From Polytrichum commune (Eukaryota; Streptophyta; Polytrichopsida; Polytrichales; Polytrichaceae), in assembly GCA_950295325.1 (NCBI GenBank), contig OX485803.1, positions 12,090,001-12,154,000 on the forward strand: a DNA stretch of 64,000 nt, read 5' to 3'. Under the pieces are notes generated by a model that made no database searches, was not told the origin of the DNA, and was given only the letters and a program-made list of their open reading frames with translations. Positions 25,763 through 36,492 of this stretch are shown one piece after another. The position numbers and the translations under genes are program-made. Within the stretch, counting starts at the first letter, position 1. Every line of letters begins with the position of its first letter.

Positions 25763-26561
25763 TTATATTGAATACACATCAAGTGGAAAACTAATGTCCT
25801 AGAAAAACACACGGATTCAAATTCCACCACAAAAAGCATGATATAAACCTTAAAAAAGAAATCGACCACACAATTCGAAAGTCTATTTGATATTGTTGAC
25901 TTTGAAGTGGGGTGGAATGCATGTTCGTCCAATTCATAAAATACAAATACTGGCATAGCACATGGACCAATTGTACTCCACTGAAGCTTTTTGAAGTTGA
26001 GGTTATGCCCCTCACAAGTAAATGTTGTGGACATGGTCTTGTGTTTATCTCATTGCCACGTGTCTCCCCATGAACATAAGAATCCCCATATTCCCTACCC
26101 CATAATCCCTAAACACTATATTCATTAATAGGAGATTTTGGAAAGCCACAAACTAAATATTACTCATACTTTTGGGATTTTGATACTGTGAATGTTGGGA
26201 ACATTGGGAATGATGGGAACATAATGTTTCGCATATTCTTGCATGAAAAATGAACATGGTTACAAATATAGTAATTACTTATGTTATGATCAAAACATGT
26301 ACCAAAGGGACGTTTCAATGAATTGAGTTTGTATAAAAATGAATTATAGAGTCCAAAAACATCCATTGGATTTTACAATTATAGAGCTTGGATGTACATC
26401 CGTAAAATAAAGGTCATATTGAACATGATGGCACATCCCAAAATAATTTGACCTCATAGAAGTTGCCAAATAATTTGATGTCATGTGAGGAATATATGCT
26501 TGCGATTACACAATGTTTGCAGCATAACATGTAAAACACATTGGATAGCACATGGAAAGTT

Positions 26562-26728
26562 CATAACATTATTCATATCCATAATAGCGTTTTGTGGCAC
26601 TGACAATATTCCATTCAAATTTTCCTGATATTTCCCACATTTAGTCTAAATGTGGAAAATAGACGGAAATATTTTGTGGAATACCGTCAGTGCCACAAAA
26701 CATTGTTATGGATCTGAATAATGTTATG
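26562..26728. mobile_element. 167-bp MITE, CATAACATTA family, copy 2
   Basis: Almost the whole element is a fold-back: left CATAACATTATTCATATCCA pairs with the right end CATAACATTATTCAGATCCA, then 'gttttgtggcactgac' pairs with its complement 'gtcagtgccacaaaac' further in. TT flanks both ends. The inner arms match copy 3 better than copy 1. Confidence 0.8.
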
Positions 26729-27959
26729 TTGGTTTCCACATCCAGAAACTAAGACAAAATTGAATATCTTGAATTGAACCTAAAAAATGCGCCTAATCTA
26801 ATCTTCGACCCCAATATCATAATACTCCTAAGATAACGAATTCAAACACTAACCCCAAGCTCTGACGTCATCATTCACCATCTTTGTGTTCATGTTCATT
26901 TCCATCCTGAACATCATCGTCCACAACAACAATATGAGTTAAGTTGTCCTTGGCAAAATACATGTTTTTTTGGGGGATGGTCATTGTTTATAATTTGGAA
27001 CCTTTTGGTGGCTTCCAAGCACAAAGTACAATATCCTTGTTTATCCAAGTTGGTGCATATACTCAGTCCATTGTCCACTTAAAACCCTTCTTGGTGTCCG
27101 AAACTGAATTTGTGCACAACACATTTAGGTCTATGATGTTTGGGTGGCAATATTCCACCTCAATCTGATGGAAATTGGGGCTAATTAGAACAAAATTTGG
27201 TGATGACAATGCTTTCACCAACCTTATGGATGTGGGTGCTCCTCATTTCCGGCACATATGAGGACCATATAGTCTTCGTGGCAATCAATAGCCACATGAA
27301 ATAATAGAGCCGGATGGTTGTGAGCAGGGCCAACGTAATATACTCCATAAATTGTTGGTTCTTGATGACACTCAATTTAAACAAAAAAAAATGGTCTACA
27401 ATCTTGGCCAACATTATTAACGTCAACCAATATGCTCTTCCATTTTGTTCATGCAGACAAAACCTTTTGAACAACTCTCTCCCTTGAAGAAAGAGTTATT
27501 GTCTTGTGCGACATCACATCAGCCAAGGGCATAATAATGGTTGTTAGTGTTGCAACAACTTGACATGTAGCCTCTCTAGGTTTCTTTGTGCCAAAGTTGT
27601 CATGGATGGAAGAATGGCGTCCTTGAGAAGAATAAACTCGGAACCTATCAAAATCAGCCTTTGATACCCCATGGATAATGTACCACACCTTACAACATAC
27701 TTCTACATTTTCCATCTTATGACCTTGACCATTCATGTGTATGTTAAGATGAACCTCAAGTCTTTATTAATTGCATCTGAAAGTTTACAAGCCACATTTC
27801 TTGCCTCAAGATTTTCTTTTGTCAGAAGGAAACAATTGGTAGCACATCGTGAGCGCTAGAGGGGGGGCGGGGGGGAGGGAGGCTACAAGGCGCTTCAAAG
27901 GGGCGGGCTACCACTCTTTGACACATGTTAGTATTTTGCCTTTTCCATGTTGGTTGGTT

Positions 27960-28340
27960 GGTTGGTTGTTGTTTGCTACTTGCTAATTTTTCCCAATTTC
28001 TTGCTTGATGGTTTTTCTTTTTTCTTTTTTCATCTCACTTCTATGCTTGCTACTTGACATATTTTTTTGGTTTATTTTCTTTGCAAATTCATGCTTGGAG
28101 TTTGGGTGCTTGAAGTTTTTTTTTTAATAATAATTTTGCTTGCTTGTTGCTAGCTTTCCCAATTGCTTGCTTGATGGTTGTTTTTTCCATTCCACTTCCA
28201 TGTTTGTTGCCTACTTGTTGTTTGTGTAATTTTGGTATTTTTCTTGCAAATTCTTGCTTGGAGCTTGAATGTCTGTAGTTTTCCCACTTGCATGCTTGCT
28301 GTTTTTTTTTAATCAATTGCTTGCTTTCGAGCTTTTTTTT
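27960..28340. repeat. Degenerate T-rich tandem repeat, ~165-bp period
   Basis: 'cttgctaatttttcccaatttcttgcttgatgg' near 27980 recurs near 28145 as 'ttgctagctttcccaattgcttgcttgatgg', followed in both by 'ttttccattccacttccatg'- and 'gcaaattcttgcttggagcttg'-type blocks. A third partial unit follows near 28290. The minus-strand open frame here is lysine/glutamine-rich only because the repeat is T/C-rich. Confidence 0.6.
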
Positions 28341-29174
28341 CCCCACTAGCTTCATTGCTTCCACCTAGCTTGTTGGATGACATTCTTTATTCCAATTGCA
28401 TTTTTTCTTGCTTCTTGGTAGATTTCTATTTCATTTCCCTCCTTGCTGCTTGTTTGCTAGGTACTTGTCTTCTACCTTTTTGCATTTGCTTTAGTTGTTG
28501 TTGTTGGCTAGTTGTAAGTTTTAGTACCTTGGTGAGCATGTAGGCCACCCTTCTACACTCACAATTGCATGTGTAACGGCCATGCACAAACTACAATGCT
28601 CAACTTGAGCACCCATGAACGGGAGCATCCCATGAATAAATGGGAGCACAATGCAATATTAATTTCCATACCCATTAATGCACTAGGACAAAGTTGAGTA
28701 ATGTTGGTATGTTACTACACAGGTTATCCCAATCAGTGCATGTGGTACTAATTCCCGAAACATGGGCTATTTTGCCAAATCTCAAAATTAGTGAGGGGTG
28801 AATTTTTTTCCAAGTGATACTAAATTCATGAATACACTTCAAAAACATTAGCATGTGTTCTAACGTGTTTGTAGGGTGCATAATTTGTTCTAACGAGCTC
28901 AAAGTGCCTTCTTATTCTTCTTTTCAATTGATGCCACTCACTCCCGAGGCATCTCCTAACACTAAGAAATTGAAGAAAGCTTGCATTGAGAGTTTCCGAC
29001 ACTTTGACACTTTGAATTCCCAAAACCCTACATCTTTTGGTGGCACTAATTTCATAGCATAAAGAATTTTTGCATCACCTTCACTAATCTTCCACACACA
29101 CTAATAGCCCACCCTCACTAAATGGGATAATCAGTGTAGCTTAAAACATGTTAGGGTTAATTCATTTCAACCGA

Positions 29175-29321
29175 CATAACACTATTCAGAACCATAACAA
29201 TGTTTTGTGAGATTGACAGTATTGTGTGGAATATTCCCCACATTCATATTGAATGTGGAAAATATTCTGTTGAATATTGTCAGTCCCACAGAACACTGTT
29301 ATAGATCTGAATAATGTTATG
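29175..29321. mobile_element. 147-bp MITE, CATAACATTA family, copy 3
   Basis: The left end CATAACACTATTCAGAACCA and the inverted right end CATAACATTATTCAGATCTA match over at least 18 of 20 bases. The central part is a further palindrome ('cccacattcatattgaatgtgg'). The dinucleotide GA lies outside both ends, unlike the TT of copies 1 and 2, which supports a real 2-bp duplication rather than extended termini. Confidence 0.75.
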
Positions 29322-29674
29322 GAGCTTCACTAGACTGATCTAGGAATTTTATAGCCAAAGTGGATGTTAAATCAGCTAAACTCAACAATTTGTAGGCTAC
29401 AATTTGCAGTTTTGTGACGTTCTCACGGGCAGGTATGAGAAGTACATGGCCCACGTTCAATAATCCCCTGCAACCCATGAAATTGAGCACACAGCTGGCT
29501 CAGAAATTCTAAACACTTAATCCAAAGACACACGCTCCTAAGCCCACCGATGGATCTGCCTGCAACGCAACTTAAGGTCAACGTGCCTAATTCCAACACA
29601 ACATTAATCTGGACACCTATTTATGAGTTGTAGGCGGTTTAGGTGTGCATCTAAGAGCAGACTACAAAACGACA

Positions 29675-29925
29675 TTTGTTTACAGAAGATGGGACTACGT
29701 GCTCAAAACATGATACCCATTCGAGGCTCAATATATGACCACTTTGTGAACACGAGACTCTTCACTTTGATAGTGAATCAGATATTCATACGACCCCCAA
29801 AAACTACAAGGAAAGTGGTTTCGGCCTCGATGTGGACTTGCGAAGGATGTCGTAGTGATCATGTGTTCCATATCTTACAAGAAGTGAGCTAATTGGAAGA
29901 AGTAATTCATTTAAGACCCATCTCC
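29675..29925 (+). repeat. Dispersed repeat, copy 2 of 3
   Basis: Aligned with 24810-25107. Shared landmarks are 'gtgctcaaaRYatgataYcc', 'ttcactttgatagtgaat', 'gtgtKccatatctt' and 'aagacccatc'. No gene is recognised within it. Confidence 0.6.
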
Positions 29926-30364
29926 TTTATAGAGTTGTTTCTATCACTGACCACATGTTTCCTAGTTGACTTTTGACTTCCATGCTAAGATTCCATGCCA
30001 AGATTCCATGCATGAAGGAAAAAGTAGGTGCATGTCTGCTTCCTTTATTTATTATCAGCACATTTCGCATTCTAAATTGAAGGTTCATCTCCCCCAACGG
30101 AATCTTGGCATTAAACTTAAGCTTACAGGTAGGAAGGAACAAGTTGACGATCTTTCTGTTTCCAACCAGGACCACTTTTCTGCAATGTGAGTAACTTCAA
30201 TCACAGTGGCAAGTGGGTGCAGGAGACGTTTTCCCAAATTTCAGGTTCGACTCCCTGTATCCGCAGTGGAGCTGTAGCGACTGGCCTTCTATTACAGGAT
30301 GGGAAGGCAAGTTGGTGCAGAACAATCTACTGTATGAGGTGGCAAAAAAGAGAAAATAGAAAAA

Positions 30365-30860
30365 GAGAGCCTTACTTGGCATTTGACATGGAGCAAGGCG
30401 GCAATCGGCACTTGGCACAGGGTGGGACACAGCTTCATGAAGCTCTGAAAGCTCGGAAGTTGAAGAAATCCACCCACCAATGGAGCTTTCTGCCGAAATC
30501 AACTTCACCACAGTGATCGGGGAGATTTTGGGGCATTCATAATCGGTTGAGATCCATGTGTTTGCAAGTCCAACCGGTTACATGTTGACATCCTCCGGGT
30601 TTCCTTTATTAAATTGGGGTATATTTCATAAATTCCTCTAATTCGATCAGTAATTTTCCTGCAGTCTTGAACTTCAACCGGTTATTTCTCGAACTTCAAC
30701 CGGTTATTTCTCAAACTCAACCGGTTCATGTGTAACTAACTGTTGGTTGTCCCTGATCATAGCTTCACCATCTTCAACCACGCAAAAACCGCAGATTCTT
30801 CTTCAACACGTGCACTTGACAGTGTCTATGTCTGCAAATCGATGATCACCAGTTTTTGGA
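30365..30860 (+). repeat. Older copy of the SIP1 upstream region
   Basis: Two blocks, 30365-30520 ('cttacttggcatttgacatg' to 'accaatggagctttc') and 30763-30860 ('agcttcaccatcttcaacca' to 'gatgatcac'), match 32495-32610 and 32622-32722 directly upstream of the aquaporin gene in the same order. In this copy about 240 bp of other sequence, including a CCGGTT tandem repeat, separates the blocks. It looks like a duplicated promoter or leader without its gene. Confidence 0.65.
30669..30735 (+). repeat. CAACCGGTTATTTCTC short tandem repeat
   Basis: The phrase 'tcaaccggtta(tttctc)' occurs three times in about 65 bp (near 30674, 30697 and 30718). Another CAACCGGTTA lies upstream near 30573. Each core is the palindrome AACCGGTT. 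No function can be assigned. Confidence 0.7.
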
Positions 30861-31699
30861 ATCACAACGTTCTCCATTCCCAGTGGCAAATTGGTGTTGA
30901 TAAACGGAGACAACTTCCAAATTCAAGGTTCTACTCTCAAAATTAGTGTGCCTCCCCGTGGATTGGCCGGGGGGGGGGGGCACTGTGGATTTAGTGGCAA
31001 AAGGAAACTCCAGTTGTGACAGAGGGAAAGTGATCAAATAGATGGAAATAGAAAACGTCAAGTGGGGGAAAGTTGAAGGGCTTTTTGATGGCCGTTGGCA
31101 GAGCATGCAAAGTATTATTTATTGTTATGTTTGCCTCAATTTGCTCTGGTGGAGGTTGGAGGCTCCTTATTTACATGGTGTATTTGTGTTGTCACACCTC
31201 GGGGGGGATGTCTCTCTTTATCTAGAGTAGAGGCGCCAAAAACCGACGACTTCAAAGATTTTGCGCCAATTTTAGAGAAGTATAAGGTGGTGCAAATTTT
31301 TGCGATGTAGGAAGATAGAAATAAGGAGGCTTGCAAATTTGTTGGTGATGATATTCCTTAAATTGAAATTATTATGAATTTTTGAAGCCAAAAGTTGGCC
31401 CAAATACATTACCAATGTTAGAGTCTACGACAACTACTCATTTTAATTGTTCATTCCTCCTCATTGTAGCACTCAAAACATGGCACTATTGGTTCCGACC
31501 TAATCAAAATTTACTCCCAACTTGATCACAATTATGATACCCTATAGATTCCTGATGGGGTCCTGATTGGGAATAGGTGGTTTGACTATACCTATCAAAA
31601 GTTGCAATGTAGAGGAATTTCTAGCTTCTGCTTGTGAATAAAGCTAGAATTCTAGTTCCTATATACAAATCCAACATGTATTTTTGTGGCTTTTTTCTT

Positions 31700-32395
31700 T
31701 TCTATGTATGTCTACCAAGGAACTACGGTAGATGAGGCTAATGTGGACACCTCCAACTCCGTGGAATCATCTAGTTGATGCATTCAAGCATTAAAAGCTT
31801 GAGCACATTAGCAATTGTGAATTGGGACCAAAGAATTTGAAATCGCTAGAATTGGAGTCGAGGAAGGTGTTGATCTAAGCTTCCCAATAAAAGATTCTCT
31901 ACTTCCCAATGTGGTGTTATAAGGGGGGACTCTTTTATCGTTCAATATTGTGTAAGTGGACAACCATATTAGTAGATTCTACATGAGTCATTTGCCAATG
32001 AAAACCAAGTTTAATGCCAATATTGGTTGTGTCGTGTCTCTAAAGTGGTCACATGTAAGATAAAATGTTGCCAAATTGTTTTTTCATTATTGAATATCCA
32101 CAATACAAGTTAATCGGCACCTCACAACCACATGGCACCTTCTAATTTGCCCACCTTGGGCACAAAAATCAAGCATGTCATATCTCAGTGGATAGCACTC
32201 CTCATTATGGAGGATGGTGGGTGTAGTTTGGCTTTTGCCAAGGTGACTAACCCAAATATCATCAAGGTGATAGGTAAATCATCATGTATTACTCACCCAC
32301 CAAACTAAAGCGAATGTACCGCCAATTAGAAGTAAAAAAAACAAGTGTCCAATTAAGGAAGCCAACCGAATTAGCCTTATCTACCTCACTATACT
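31700..32395 (+). repeat. Dispersed repeat family, ~700-bp copy 3
   Basis: Colinear with 19110-19810. It lies between the two copies of the SIP1 upstream region (30365-30860 and 32495-32740), so it either inserted after that duplication or was carried with it. No intact open frame is shared with the other copies. Confidence 0.7.
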
Positions 32396-32494
32396 AATCA
32401 AAATGCCATTCAGAAATATCCTTAATGGCACCATGGCTTTCCTTAAAAACGCGGCAAGCTGCCAAATAATGAAATATGATGTGGCAATCAGCAT

Positions 32495-33006
32495 AAGCTT
32501 ACTTGGCATCTGACGTGGACCCAGAGGCCAGTTGGCGGTTAGGACGAGGAGTCAACAACTTCACGGAGCTGTGAAAGCTCGATAAGTAGTTGAAGAAAAG
32601 TCCAGCACCAGTGGAAGCTTTCACCAAAACCATCTTCACCATCTTCACCCATGCAACAACCTCAGATTCATCTTCAACACATAGACTTGACGCAATCTAT
32701 GTCTGCACAGAGAGAGGATCACAAGATTGCACGACTCCTTGAAGAAGAAGAAGAAGAAGAAGAGACACGGCGCACGAATGGCAATAGTCTATGCGGCAAC
32801 CATGTCCGAAAGGGTACGTGGGCGTGACCCATCTTCTTCTCGACATCGCAGAGGAAGACGAAGAAGTGCCCTCCCCAAAATGAAAGGGTGTTGGACCACG
32901 GAAGTGCGTCTTACAAACAATTGCAGGAGAAGGCGGGAAGAAGAGGAGGAGGAGGAGGAGGAGGACAAGGGTTCCACGACAATCAAGGGTATAGGGATTG
33001 AACGAG
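32495..33006 (+). promoter_or_regulatory. Presumed SIP1 upstream/5' leader region
   Basis: The region immediately 5' of the aquaporin start codons repeats 30365-30860 in its first 250 bp. It then becomes purine-rich, with GAA/GAG triplet runs at 32743-32763 and 32940-32962. I see no clear TATA box. The GA-rich tracts resemble those common in plant 5' leaders. Long open frames on both strands here reflect the triplet repeats and high GC, not genes. Confidence 0.4.
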
Positions 33007-33138
33007 ATGGTGAGGGAAGCGTTGTCACGGGCGGCGAGCCCGACGATGCGGGAAATGCGCAAGCGGAGGAGAGCAAGGCGGCGGGCGAGTCCGAAGGTCA
33101 GGAAGGAGGGGGTCAGCGGGGCCGACGAGCAGGGGTTG

Positions 33139-35227
33139 ATGAGGGACCTGGTATTGGCGGTGGCCGATAGTTTCATCACATTCTGTTGGGTTTTCAGCGG
33201 GGCGTCCGTGGCGGTGATCGCAAACGTGCTAGCCAAGGAGCTCGGGTGGGGAAATGCAGGGAAGACGTCCATTCTGGTGGCGCTGGCGCTTGTCGTGTTG
33301 CCCACCTTCATTGCGGTGGGGAGATGGATGGGCGGGGCGAGTTGGAACTCTGTCGGGTTGTTGGCCTTGGCTTCCTTGGGAGTTGGCCATGTCACTTTCT
33401 TATCAGTCCTCGTCCGCCTTCCTGCCCAGGCATGTCATTTAACCAAACAAAGAAACAATCCTCTTCGGTGGTGTCAGGCATGCTAGAACATGAAAAGGGA
33501 TTTGAGATTGGTGTCTTTGCATCCCTAATTTGAGGTATGCATAGTCCGCTATTTGCTTAGGCATGTCAATCGAATCCGCCCTCCAAAAAACCAAAACTTA
33601 GCAATCTGCAGGTGCGGTGGTTAGAGGCCTGCTAGAATGGAAAAAGGGAGTTTGAGATTGGGTCTTGGCAGCCTTAATTTGGGGAATGCATAGTCCGCCT
33701 TCTTGCCTGCATGTATTCAATCCCCCCAGCCCCCAAGAAAAAAACAAAAACAAAAACAAAAACAGTCCTCTTCGGTGGTTTGAGGCATGCTAGAAAGAAA
33801 GAAAAAAGGAAAATCAGATTGGAGACTTTGCTACCGTAACCTGGGGCATGCATAATTCGACTTCTCACCCAAGCATATCATCCAGAACCAAAAAAGCAAA
33901 AAAAAAAAATGAAAAAAAGTACAACCTTCTTCAATGGTTTAAAGGCATGCTGGAAAAATTTAGAATCTGAGATTGGGTCTTTGCAACTCTAATTTGAGAT
34001 ATGCACCTTCGACTGAGTCTTGCCCAGGCATGTCATTCCAAAAAGGAGGAAATTATCCAATTGGGTGGTTTGGGGCATGTTAGAAATAAGAGATCTGTGA
34101 GGTTGGAATCTTTGCAACATAGTGGAAGTTAAATCCTAATGTGTAGCACGGGGCGGGGGAGAGAATCTGGAATCTCTCAGAAAAAGTTTGTGTGCCCAGG
34201 TGATGGGTGCAGTGGCGGGAGCTCAAACGATGATGAATTTGACACCACCCAAGTACAAGCAATACATTGGTGGGCCGAAGCTCAAAGTGCATCCCACAAT
34301 AGGGATGATGGTGGAGGCAGTGTTGACATACACCATCGCGCTGGTGACCCTTCACACGAGGTTGAAAGGGCCACGCAACCCCCAAATGAAGATGCTCATT
34401 GTGGTGGTTGCCACCATCACACTCGTTAGACTCGGCGCAAGATTCACAGGCCCTTCCATGAACCCCGGATGTGTGAGCTACTCCACACTTTGTCCTCTGT
34501 AACATAGATGCCATGATCCTCTGTAACATAGTGTAGGGTATTTTATGGAGTTATTTGCATCAGATCCATAGTTATGGCATCAGACAAAAACCTGTGAATC
34601 AAAGAAATCTACCTCAGTGGTGAGACTTCGTTCATCCTCCTGGCGACAGCTTCCCCAAACATCTGAAGAATGGCATGGGATGAGCATACTTCACCCGATT
34701 CAATGAGAGGAGATTCCAGATGCGATGGACACATTGCATAAACTCGAACATTGTTTGTGTCTCTACGGATATAAAGTATGTCAATATGTACGAAGACAAA
34801 TACTGATACAAGTAGCTGTGTAGTTGTATACATGTTTCTGCGCCTTAAAAAGTTTGTGTCTTGTGGGATGCAGTCATGGCAGGCATTCAGATGGCATATG
34901 TGTATTATGCAATTAGAGGAAATTCTAGATGCATGATTTTTTACACAAACCTAGAAGAATTTGTGTCTGTACAGATACTTGCGGCATGAATATGTGCGAA
35001 GCAACAGTCTGTTACATGAAATTGTGGGAGCTGTACATGGACCTTAAAAGTGTTGCTTCTTGCTTGATGGGTTATGGCAGGCCTTTGGATGGGCATATGT
35101 AAACCGAAATTATGCAACAATGGAGCACGGTCTTGTGTACTGGACAGGGCCCTTGATAGGTGTGGTCGCAGCTGTCAACACCTTCGTGCTTTTGTTTGGC
35201 GTGACCAGCAAGATGAAGTCCATGTAG
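33139..35227 (+). CDS. SIP1: SIP1-type aquaporin (small basic intrinsic protein)
   Basis: Channel-like membrane protein of the SIP subfamily of major intrinsic proteins; in plants SIPs are typically ER-located and SIP1 members can pass water. Coding exons are 33139-33429, 34200-34472 and 35081-35227, joining in frame to 236 residues, the usual SIP length. The family pattern is clear: TM1 'LAVADSFITFCWVF', loop B 'MGGASWNSVG' (residues 64-73), 'VRLPAQ' at the exon 1 end (92-97), 'PKYKQYIGGPKL', 'EAVLTYTIALVTL', 'FTGPSMNPG' (179-187), then 'AFGWAYVNRN' and 'VYWTGPLIG' in the last exon. Loop B has NSV and loop E NPG in place of NPA-like boxes. Intron 1 begins GC (33430) and ends AG; intron 2 is gtgagc...cag. 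The start is uncertain: an in-frame ATG at 33007 has a better context (gagATGG) and would add 44 basic residues. The neighbour downstream is convergent AP-2 alpha. Confidence 0.88.
33411..34125 (+). repeat. Five-unit tandem repeat across exon 1/intron 1 of SIP1
   Basis: Units start near 33411, 33545, 33694, 33856 and 34009 (periods about 134, 149, 162 and 153 bp). Each carries a 'tccgccttcttgcccaggca' type start, 'ggcatgctagaa', 'gattggg-tctttgca', and 'taatttgaggtatgcat'. The first unit includes the last 19 bases of exon 1 and the 5' splice site. The fifth repeats 'tgcccaggcatgtcatt' almost exactly. Nearly the whole first intron therefore consists of copies of the exon-intron junction region. 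Confidence 0.85.
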
Positions 35228-36011
35228 AATCAAATGCGTTGGAGATGGAAATGCTATCTCAAACTCGGGGTGTCCTCCACGCCACCCTTGCAATGAGGCA
35301 AGTTGTGAAGTGTGCCTTGGATTCATTGAAACATACTCACCTAATCCTGGAATCTCTGTATGGGATTCTCAAGACGCATTACCTGTACTGCAAAGAGTAT
35401 TGAGGTGTGTGTAGGTGAATCCTGCTGAAAACATCCCATTCGTTACAGATGTTCTGAATAGTCGACCAATCAAATTGGCGTAGGTTTCGACGATGGGATA
35501 TGTCTAAATTAGTGTATTGAAGTACCCCCAAAACGCACGTACACACAGAACATGATTTCGCTTTACCTTATTTTGATGTTGAATTCCTGACTTTGATTGT
35601 ATACAAGCTGGTACACATTATTTGCAAGCTACCTATTGTGAGTAAATACTTGAATTCGGTGCTGAGGACCAAGATTGAAGGGAACCTCCGCATTAAAATT
35701 CGATTCCCAGCAACTCATGCATCAATGAGTACATAAGGCGATGTTCACAAGTACAAACATAACGAGCATATTTCCAAAAAGATTGCAGATCACCACTTCA
35801 AAAAGCTCTTATTGATAACATCTAATATCACGGTGACAATCTTGAGGTGTTGCTAGGGCCTGTCATGTGAATAAGCAATATTTTCTGTTTCCCACAATAT
35901 AAGGACTATCTGAAACCAACTCTCAAAAGGAAAACGGGGGGTTTGATTGATCAAGGCCATGAAAGATGAAACAATTAATCCACTCTTGAAACAAATATTG
36001 AGAACCTCTAA
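35228..36011. other. 3' flanks between the convergent genes
   Basis: Spacer between the SIP1 stop codon (35225-35227, plus strand) and the likely 3' end of the adaptin transcript. It should contain the SIP1 3' UTR. I see no canonical AATAAA close behind the SIP1 stop, so its poly(A) site cannot be placed. No further gene is recognised. Confidence 0.5.
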
Positions 36012-36017
36012 TTTATT
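36012..36017 (-). terminator. Candidate poly(A) signal for AP-2 alpha
   Basis: AATAAA on the minus strand, about 476 nt past the adaptin stop codon. The position is reasonable for a plant 3' UTR, but plant poly(A) signals are loose, so this is only a candidate. Confidence 0.3.
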
Positions 36018-36492
36018 CTTATTTGATACATAGATGAAACTGATGGACAATTGAATGCACAAACATCCAAGGTCCTTACTCTACATGAACATCTTGTTAT
36101 GATGCTTGCTTATCTGATCAAAATCATCAAAAAATCTGAAACTTCTTGCAACCCCTGGCTACCAATTGTCCATGCTCCTCATGTCATCGTGTCTTTTACC
36201 TCAGGAGCTAGTGCTGCTGCTGTAACTTTTCTGATCAGTATAGCTCCTGCCAACGTTTCCTTTGAACAAACTGCTGAAAGGGTATCAAGTAGTTAAATGA
36301 TGAATACATAGGAAATCTAATCTAAATCTGCACTTGAGCACTGCTGAACCATTATATGAAAATTTGCATGAGCTGTGCAAGGTATGAGACCTCTGTAAGA
36401 TTGACAGATCTGTTTGTAAATCAATGTGGGACTAACTACGGCCCTATGTAAAACACTAAACAAAATGATCATGACAAAACATCATGAATCTT

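Noticed and set aside
28089-28364. Lysine/glutamine-rich minus-strand frame of 91 codons
   Set aside because: It lies wholly in a T-rich tandem repeat; the composition follows from the repeat, and no start context or domain is present.
32697-33395. Long open frame on the minus strand (232 codons) and two plus-strand frames opposite SIP1 exon 1
   Set aside because: They arise from GC-rich sequence and GAA/GAG triplet runs. Their translations are serine- or arginine/glutamate-biased and match no family, while the plus-strand aquaporin frame is supported by homology.
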